From a virus, in the IMG/VR virus record IMGVR_UViG_3300015206_000003, positions 1-47,562 of that record: a stretch of DNA of 47,562 nucleotides. One strand, 5' to 3'. The translations under genes were made by a program, and so were the position numbers. The notes under the pieces are model-generated. The model had not been told where the DNA came from, ran no database searches, and was given only the letters and a program-made list of their open reading frames with translations. This document shows, piece after piece, positions 44,775-47,562 of the stretch. Position 1 is the first letter of the stretch. Every line of letters begins with the position of its first letter.

Positions 44775-47173
44775 TCGGTGGACTCCACTGTCGTCAGGTC
44801 ATTGCGGTGGTAGAACCATCGTCCGCCCTTTTGCGTAGCGAGATAAGCATTACGTTCCGGTTCCTGCCCCTCGTCGTAGACAAGCAGGTTCCACTGCGGT
44901 GCAGCCGCGATCGTGAAATCGACCTCAGTCGGCGGCGCAGCCGTGGTCAGCTCGATCACTGTCGGAGAATCGTAAACCCTGACTGTGAAGTTTGACCCGT
45001 CGATGACGATGATGCCGCCCACCATTAAGGAATTGAACAGATCGCCCGACTGCCAGTTGTAAAGGCTGCGGGTGGATCCCAAAACTATGCAGTAGCCTGT
45101 GCCTGTGAGTGGCGGCGTGGGCAAGGTGTACGGGAGCGTAACCGGCGGCGCAGCAGTGGCCAGCTCGATCACTGTCGGAGAATCGTAAACCGTGACTGTG
45201 AAGTTTGACCCGTCGATGACGATGATGCTCCCCACCATCGAAGCCGTGAACAGATCGCCCGACTGCCACGTGTAAAGGTTCCGGGCACCCACGACTATGC
45301 CGTAGCCTGTGCCTGTGGGCGGCGTCGGCGCGCACGTGTACGCGAACGTAGATGGCGGCGCAGCAGTGGCCAGCTCGATCGCTGTCGGAGTATCGTAACG
45401 CGTGACTGTGAAGTTTGACCCGTCGATGACGATGATGCTCCCCACCATCGAAGCCGTGAACAGATCGCCCGACTGCCACGCGAATTGGTTGCTGGTGCGC
45501 CCGACGACTGAGCCATAGCCCGTTCCTGCGAGCGGCGCCGTTCCCGCCGCGAGTTCAGCGTAGGCGACGTAAAGACGGCCGAGCGCGTGGCCGAGTGCGA
45601 TCGCATAGCAGTCGGTCGAAGTCGAATTGAAGGCCGTCCCGGGCAGCACCGAACCGGGCGGCGTGCGTGGCCCGTCGTTGGTGATCTGCTGATTGAACAG
45701 CGGCAGAATATCGCCCGAAATCTGGTGGACGGCATTCATGTCGAACAGTTGCAGGCCGTTCGGTCCGACGAAGTAGTCGATCGCGCCCGCCGGCGCCAGC
45801 GCAAACGTACTCGCGAGGCCCACGCCTTCGTAGACCTGTTCGAGCGTCGCCGTTGTCGGGTCCGTGCCGGTCATCATCCAGATCGTGCGCTCTTTGTAGA
45901 TCACGAGCTGGTTGCTGTGTATCGAGCACCAGACGATTTCTTCGTCTTCGAGCCCCACGTCGACCCAATCGCCCACCTGAGGGTCGGTGAACCAGTATTG
46001 CGGCAGGCCCGGGCGTGTGAAGTACAGGCGATTCTTCTGCACCATCGGAGACCATGCGTAGAGCCGCGAGAAATACGGCCCGATGATGCCTTTGCAGGCG
46101 GCCGGCAGACCGTTGACGAACGGCATCACGATGCCGTTGTTGGTCGCCTGCAGGTCCGAGATCGTGTCGAGGAACGCAGTCGCCGGCGCTGCCACGGTCG
46201 AAACGACCTGGCCCACGCGATACGCCTGGCCGAGCGTTCCGCCCGTTGCGTAGATATTCACGAAGCCGATGCGCGCATCGACGGGCGCGTCGGCCGCGGG
46301 GATCCCAACGGCGATGTTCTGCGCCACGACCGTGATCGCTTCCGACGCCGGCCCCGGGTTCGATTCGAGCGAGAGGTCCGCCGACTGAAACGTCAGATAG
46401 AACTGATAGGTGCCAGTCGGCAGACTGGTGATGCCGCCAGTGCCGAGCGCTGTGTCGGGGTTGCCGTCAGAGCCCGAGACCAGGATGAGCGTGTTCGGAA
46501 TGATCGGCGTGATGACGAGGTTCTGGCTCGTGCCGTCGTAGGTCACCGCACAATTCGTATCTCCCGCCGCGATCAGCGAGAGCACCAGCGGGATTTGCGG
46601 CGCCGAATATCCGTTCTCGGCAATCGAGTACACGACGCCCGCGATCGTGAGCGAATGCACGTAAGCCGGATCGCCGATGAGGTTGTACGTGTAGGTCACC
46701 GTGGTGACGGGTGAGGGTATCGTGCCGGGCGCCACGGTAGGCGACGCCGGCGGCGGCGTGAGCGTCCACGTCTCCCACCCGCCCGCGGCCGAGTGGCGCC
46801 CCTGCATCCCGCGGTTCATCACGTACATGAAGCCGTTTTGCGAGGCGAAGCCGATACGTCCGCCATCGAAGCCAGTGGCGATCGGCGTCGCGTTCGCGTT
46901 GTAGTAGAGCGCGGACGTGGGCGCCGTGATGCCGGAATTGCAGCCCACGTAGTACGGGCTCCCGACGCCGCCCATATTTGCCGCTGAGTGTGCGATACCC
47001 GCTCCCGGGATCGAGAACAGGCCATTGTAGCCCTCGCGACTGATAAGGCGGCCGAGCGCGTCCGATCGCCAGTTCTGCGCCAGAAGGTAGTCGGTGTCGG
47101 GAACCTTATCGACTGGAGGCAGGCACGTGAAGCCACCGCCGAGGATCTGGAGTTTCTTGCGTTCGTAACCCAT
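44771..47173 (-). CDS. Tail hub / DNA-stabilisation-type beta-propeller protein (800 aa)
   Basis: ATG 47173 is coupled to the previous stop (TGATG). The beginning ILGGGFTCLPPVDKVPDTDY and NWRSDALGRLISREGYNGLF, followed by repeated strand-turn motifs, is like tail-hub or packaged-DNA-stabilisation proteins (P22 gp10-like propellers). The C-terminal part contains three tandem repeats of about 70 residues (WQSGDLFTASMVGSIIVIDG, NFTVTVYDSPTVIELATAA). The function is inferred: joining the portal channel to the tail tip or receptor binding. Confidence 0.7.
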   Translation of the reverse strand: MGYERKKLQILGGGFTCLPPVDKVPDTDYLLAQNWRSDALGRLISREGYNGLFSIPGAGIAHSAANMGGVGSPYYVGCNSGITAPTSALYYNANATPIATGFDGGRIGFASQNGFMYVMNRGMQGRHSAAGGWETWTLTPPPASPTVAPGTIPSPVTTVTYTYNLIGDPAYVHSLTIAGVVYSIAENGYSAPQIPLVLSLIAAGDTNCAVTYDGTSQNLVITPIIPNTLILVSGSDGNPDTALGTGGITSLPTGTYQFYLTFQSADLSLESNPGPASEAITVVAQNIAVGIPAADAPVDARIGFVNIYATGGTLGQAYRVGQVVSTVAAPATAFLDTISDLQATNNGIVMPFVNGLPAACKGIIGPYFSRLYAWSPMVQKNRLYFTRPGLPQYWFTDPQVGDWVDVGLEDEEIVWCSIHSNQLVIYKERTIWMMTGTDPTTATLEQVYEGVGLASTFALAPAGAIDYFVGPNGLQLFDMNAVHQISGDILPLFNQQITNDGPRTPPGSVLPGTAFNSTSTDCYAIALGHALGRLYVAYAELAAGTAPLAGTGYGSVVGRTSNQFAWQSGDLFTASMVGSIIVIDGSNFTVTRYDTPTAIELATAAPPSTFAYTCAPTPPTGTGYGIVVGARNLYTWQSGDLFTASMVGSIIVIDGSNFTVTVYDSPTVIELATAAPPVTLPYTLPTPPLTGTGYCIVLGSTRSLYNWQSGDLFNSLMVGGIIVIDGSNFTVRVYDSPTVIELTTAAPPTEVDFTIAAAPQWNLLVYDEGQEPERNAYLATQKGGRWFYHRNDLTTVESTE
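44930..45560 (-). repeat. Three tandem repeats inside the tail-hub gene
   Basis: Three copies, spaced 213 and 210 bp, of a unit of about 70 codons. The core CTCCCCACCATCGAAGCCGT is conserved between the second and third copies; the first copy differs more (NSLMVGG for TASMVGS). Recent duplication of a beta-hairpin module. Confidence 0.8.
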
Positions 47174-47562
47174 CAGCGTCCGCTTCCCCACAAGCTCTGC
47201 ACCACCGCGTCCAGCATTTGCTGGCGTTGGGCCAGGTGCGCCGCGACCTCGGGTCGCGCGTTATCGCTCTCTTTTGAAAGCGCGCCGGCGATCATGGCGT
47301 CAGAAAAGTAGATTTCGAGCACCGGCGAGAGCGGGAGGACCGTATTCGTCGCCGTCACGGTTGCGGGCGCCTGTTCGAGAATTTGCTCGAGAGTCGAGTT
47401 TGCCGTCGGATTCGGGTAGAGCGTGGCCGTTTTGGCGTCCGCCGCATCGAGCGAGAGCCGCGTCGGCGGTCCGGTCTTCGTGCCCCAGACGGCATCGAGC
47501 GCGAAAAGCTGGCCCGTTGACGTCGGCCTGAGAAACTGCACGGCGCCGCCTGCATAGACGAG
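47173..47562 (-). CDS. Head-tail adaptor-like virion protein, C-terminal part (cut by window edge)
   Basis: Frame enters at the right edge (first codon CTC at 47562) and ends at TGA 47173. It contains GGAVQFLRPTSTGQLFALDA and ATLYPNPTANSTLEQILEQA, then a helical end (AAHLAQRQQMLDAVVQSLWG). It fits exactly the missing second half of the protein that starts at 247 (GQIYTEGA and then LVYAGGAVQF) and resembles the paralogue at 248-937. The joint lacks two bases (mod 3) for frame continuity. Confidence 0.75.
   Translation of the reverse strand, partial: LVYAGGAVQFLRPTSTGQLFALDAVWGTKTGPPTRLSLDAADAKTATLYPNPTANSTLEQILEQAPATVTATNTVLPLSPVLEIYFSDAMIAGALSKESDNARPEVAAHLAQRQQMLDAVVQSLWGSGR

Noticed and set aside
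1-47562. CRISPR arrays, IS elements, rRNA
   Set aside because: No regularly spaced direct repeats with unique spacers, no transposase or inverted-repeat pair, and no rRNA motifs were seen. The palindromic iterons at 30.5 kb are coding and irregular.

Overview
The window reads as a nearly complete genome of a temperate tailed bacteriophage (about 47.6 kb, GC-rich). It is probably opened at an arbitrary point of a circular or circularly permuted molecule, because the two window ends are two halves of one virion gene. A tyrosine integrase, an operator-rich divergent control region and a replication gene carrying internal iterons indicate a temperate lifestyle. The absence of a tape measure and tail tube, the tail-hub-like proteins and a 1715-residue ejected-type polyprotein suggest a short-tailed (podovirus-like) virion. 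The host is not identified by the sequence. The composition and the style of the small exported proteins would fit Acidobacteriota or another high-GC soil phylum, but this is only an inference.

Layout. Leftward (minus) genes run from about 26.85 kb down to 1 and, if circular, continue from 47.56 kb down to 34.35 kb. In transcription order they are: a lysogeny-side trio (KGG protein, exported protein, coiled-coil protein, 26.85-25.89 kb); a packaging block with an HGG protein, a phage sigma factor and TerL (25.8-22.5 kb); small genes and an M15 endolysin (22.5-20.5 kb); the portal (19.7-17.4 kb); an Acb2-like gene; two exported or adhesin-like proteins, one of 1186 residues; and an accessory block with a Tad1-like gene, a glycosyltransferase and small membrane proteins (12.8-8.5 kb). 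Then come scaffold, head proteins and the major capsid protein (7.8-4.5 kb), decoration and propeller proteins, head-tail adaptors, and the tail hub, pentapeptide-repeat, internal virion and polyvalent proteins. An HNH endonuclease gene (8.0-8.6 kb) and two small plus-strand islands (19.8-20.4 and 21.0 kb) interrupt this arm.

The rightward (plus) early arm runs from 26.96 to 34.37 kb. It has tightly overlapping small genes, a Gp157-like protein, a replication initiator with origin iterons, zinc-ribbon and helix-turn-helix proteins. The integrase lies on the minus strand inside it. The two arms converge at 34.35 kb.

Regulation is the most striking part. The divergent promoters at 26.86-26.94 kb carry three 17-bp palindromic operators but no classical CI gene is visible. 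Several genes have a -10-like hexamer exactly 7 nt before the ATG, a leaderless arrangement. Seven late genes instead carry an exact GTCGAATA box 7-8 nt before the start codon and no Shine-Dalgarno sequence. Since the phage encodes its own FliA-like sigma factor, this box is a good candidate for a phage-specific late promoter. A 14-bp parS core (the host ParB site) sits in one late intergenic gap. Two proteins of the Acb2 and Tad1 cyclic-nucleotide sponge families suggest resistance to CBASS and Thoeris defences.
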